Shown here: in pieces, positions 62,867 through 64,000 of the stretch
How the letters are laid out: every line of letters starts with the position of its first letter
Position numbering within the stretch: position 1 is the stretch's first letter
From: Aromatoleum toluclasticum ATCC 700605
Lineage (GTDB): Bacteria > Pseudomonadota > Gammaproteobacteria > Burkholderiales > Rhodocyclaceae
Direction: 5' to 3'
DNA: 64,000 nt
Assembly (NCBI RefSeq): GCF_000378245.1
Contig: NZ_KB899492.1
Span: 310,001 to 374,000, forward strand
Made by a program: the position numbers and the translations under genes
Notes under the pieces: model-generated
What the model saw: only the letters and a program-made list of their open reading frames with translations
What the model was told of the DNA's origin: nothing
Database searches by the model: none

Positions 62867-64000
62867 TCAGGGATCGCGCATCATCGACCGCAACTGCGCC
62901 AGGTAAGCGCGCGCCATTTCGCGGTCGGGTCCATTGGACGCAGGAGGTGGCGACGGCGCAGGTGCCGCGGCTCGAGGCGGTGGCGGCACTGACCCGCCTT
63001 CGCCAGCCCAGGCCTTGAACTCCCCGCGGATCGCCTTCTGGATGATGCCGAACAGGTAGCCGGCCGGGTTGCGCACCGTGCTGCCGCGGCAGCGCGCCGC
63101 CCACTCGTCGAGCACCGCCTGCCGCTGGGCTTCGTCCACCTGTTGCAAAGCGATCATCGCTCCGGCCTGTTGCTCCTCCTGCAGGCGCAGGAAGCGCTCG
63201 GGCAGGCGCAGGTTCTGCAAGGCCTTCGTGCGCGGTACTGTACGTACTTCATTTATACGATCCTTACGTACGGTACGGTCTTCCTTCGGATTCCGAAGAG
63301 AGCCGTCCGGCGCGGGTTTCGGTCCTGCTTCGGATTCCGAAGACGGGTGTTCGGCATTCCGAAGCAAGCCCTCCCTGCCTCCTTCGGAATCGTGATCGGC
63401 ACCATCCTGTGGATAACTCGCTGGCATCCAGCCGTGGCGGACCATGCGCTGCGCGAGCACCTGCAGGCGTGTCGGCAGCATGCGGCCGCTGAGCAGCGGG
63501 TCTTCGGCGATTTCCTTGAGCGAATGCATGCCGACGATCTGCACCGCCTTGGCGGCATGGGTGAGGGCCTGGCTCACCAGGCCCAGGTAGTCGGGGTCGA
63601 GTTGCATCGCCTCGAAGGGCGTCAGCGGTTCGTCGTGCAGCACATAGAGGTTGCCCAGAATGCGGCCGGTCTTCGGATCACGCCGTCGCCGCACCAGGCT
63701 CAACCAGCGCGTCAGCCGCAGCAGCGTCAGGGCGCGCGCGACAGTCTCGTGGGAGGCCTGTGCCGCGCACGGCATCGACGCCAGGTAGGGCCGAAGCTGG
63801 TCATAGGTCGGGAAAGCCGTCACGCCGTCGTCGTTGAGCTGCAGGCGGAACACCTGCCAGGCGTTGCGCTCCAGCGGTGTCAGGCGCCGATCGAGAAACA
63901 GCGCCCGCGGCACGCTCTCATGGCGATTGCCGCTGTAGAGGAAGCCGTCACTGCCCCGTGCCGCCACTTGGGCCGGCGCCAGCTCTCGCAGCGCATCGTC
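62867..64000 (-). CDS. STY4528-family ICE protein, 5' end outside window
   Basis: The frame stays open to base 64000, so the start lies beyond the window; at least 377 residues are visible. Landmarks are FLYSGNRHESVPRALFLDRRL, TPLERNAWQVFRLQLND, and TVARALTLLRLTRWLSLVRRR. These are the family's winged-helix-like DNA-binding core, as in STY4528 proteins of SPI-7-like ICEs. The C-terminal segment has WAARCRGSTVRNPAGYLFGIIQKAIRGEFK. Proteins of this kind are thought to be replication-initiator-like, but the function is unproven. Confidence 0.82.
   Translation of the reverse strand, partial: DDALRELAPAQVAARGSDGFLYSGNRHESVPRALFLDRRLTPLERNAWQVFRLQLNDDGVTAFPTYDQLRPYLASMPCAAQASHETVARALTLLRLTRWLSLVRRRRDPKTGRILGNLYVLHDEPLTPFEAMQLDPDYLGLVSQALTHAAKAVQIVGMHSLKEIAEDPLLSGRMLPTRLQVLAQRMVRHGWMPASYPQDGADHDSEGGREGLLRNAEHPSSESEAGPKPAPDGSLRNPKEDRTVRKDRINEVRTVPRTKALQNLRLPERFLRLQEEQQAGAMIALQQVDEAQRQAVLDEWAARCRGSTVRNPAGYLFGIIQKAIRGEFKAWAGEGGSVPPPPRAAAPAPSPPPASNGPDREMARAYLAQLRSMMRDP

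Overview
The window is a 64 kb stretch of an integrative and conjugative element (ICE) of the PFGI-1/ICEclc/SPI-7-related family, GC-rich throughout. The backbone is recognised by TraD, the PFL_469x-type transfer proteins, a PilL-like protein, TopB, SSB, TIGR03761, STY4528-like, DUF3275, DUF3577, DUF932 and DUF6094 proteins. These are all on the minus strand in the usual collinear order. The metal cargo (CzcE, CopK, CzcICBA, CadR, MerR types) suggests a beta- or gammaproteobacterial host. No chromosomal marker, tRNA or att site is present to fix the species.

Layout. (1) 1-9337, plus strand: a defence-type operon with the C-terminal part of an Hsp70/actin-like ATPase, DrmA helicase, DrmB (DUF1998), DrmC (phospholipase-D fold) and a HEPN-domain protein. 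It is the DISARM core in an unusual setting, with no methyltransferase in view. (2) 9362-15310, minus: conjugation module (TIGR03747 membrane protein, TraD, TIGR03765, transglycosylase, TIGR03759, coiled-coil protein, PilL-like lipoprotein). (3) 15487-17850: decay zone with a doubly broken kfrA-like gene and a truncated, frameshifted IS5-family transposase. (4) 17853-37648: metal island holding a CcdA fragment, a mercury locus without merA, a CadR/methyltransferase/EamA/CDF cluster, CzcE, CopK, and the czcI-czcC-czcB-PII-czcA genes with the czcR-czcS two-component system. A 286 bp fragment of the 5' end of a group II intron sits at the island edge, just beyond the terminator of the next backbone gene. 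(5) 38015-45312, minus: backbone DNA-processing genes with structured leaders. (6) 45961-53310: second defence island, a type III CBASS operon (TRIP13, second HORMA-associated protein, HORMA, CD-NTase, NucC), its divergent CapW-like WYL regulator and a Cas4/DEDD-like DUF2779 protein. (7) 54108-64000, minus: the rest of the backbone (DUF3085, DUF5983, TopB, SSB, DUF3158, TIGR03761, HEPN-LOTUS protein, STY4528-like protein running off the window).

The ICE therefore carries three cargo blocks in three backbone gaps: two anti-phage loci and one metal-resistance island. Regulatory structure is rich. There is a MerR-type mer promoter and a CadR-type promoter, both with 19 bp spacers, and two TTAC-N6-GTAA boxes near czc genes. 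A 17 bp inverted repeat is present in three exact copies, each upstream of a separate ICE replication/processing unit. A two-hairpin element with covarying stems occurs three times, and a family of six alternating C-tract/G-tract leaders lies just upstream of ICE start codons.
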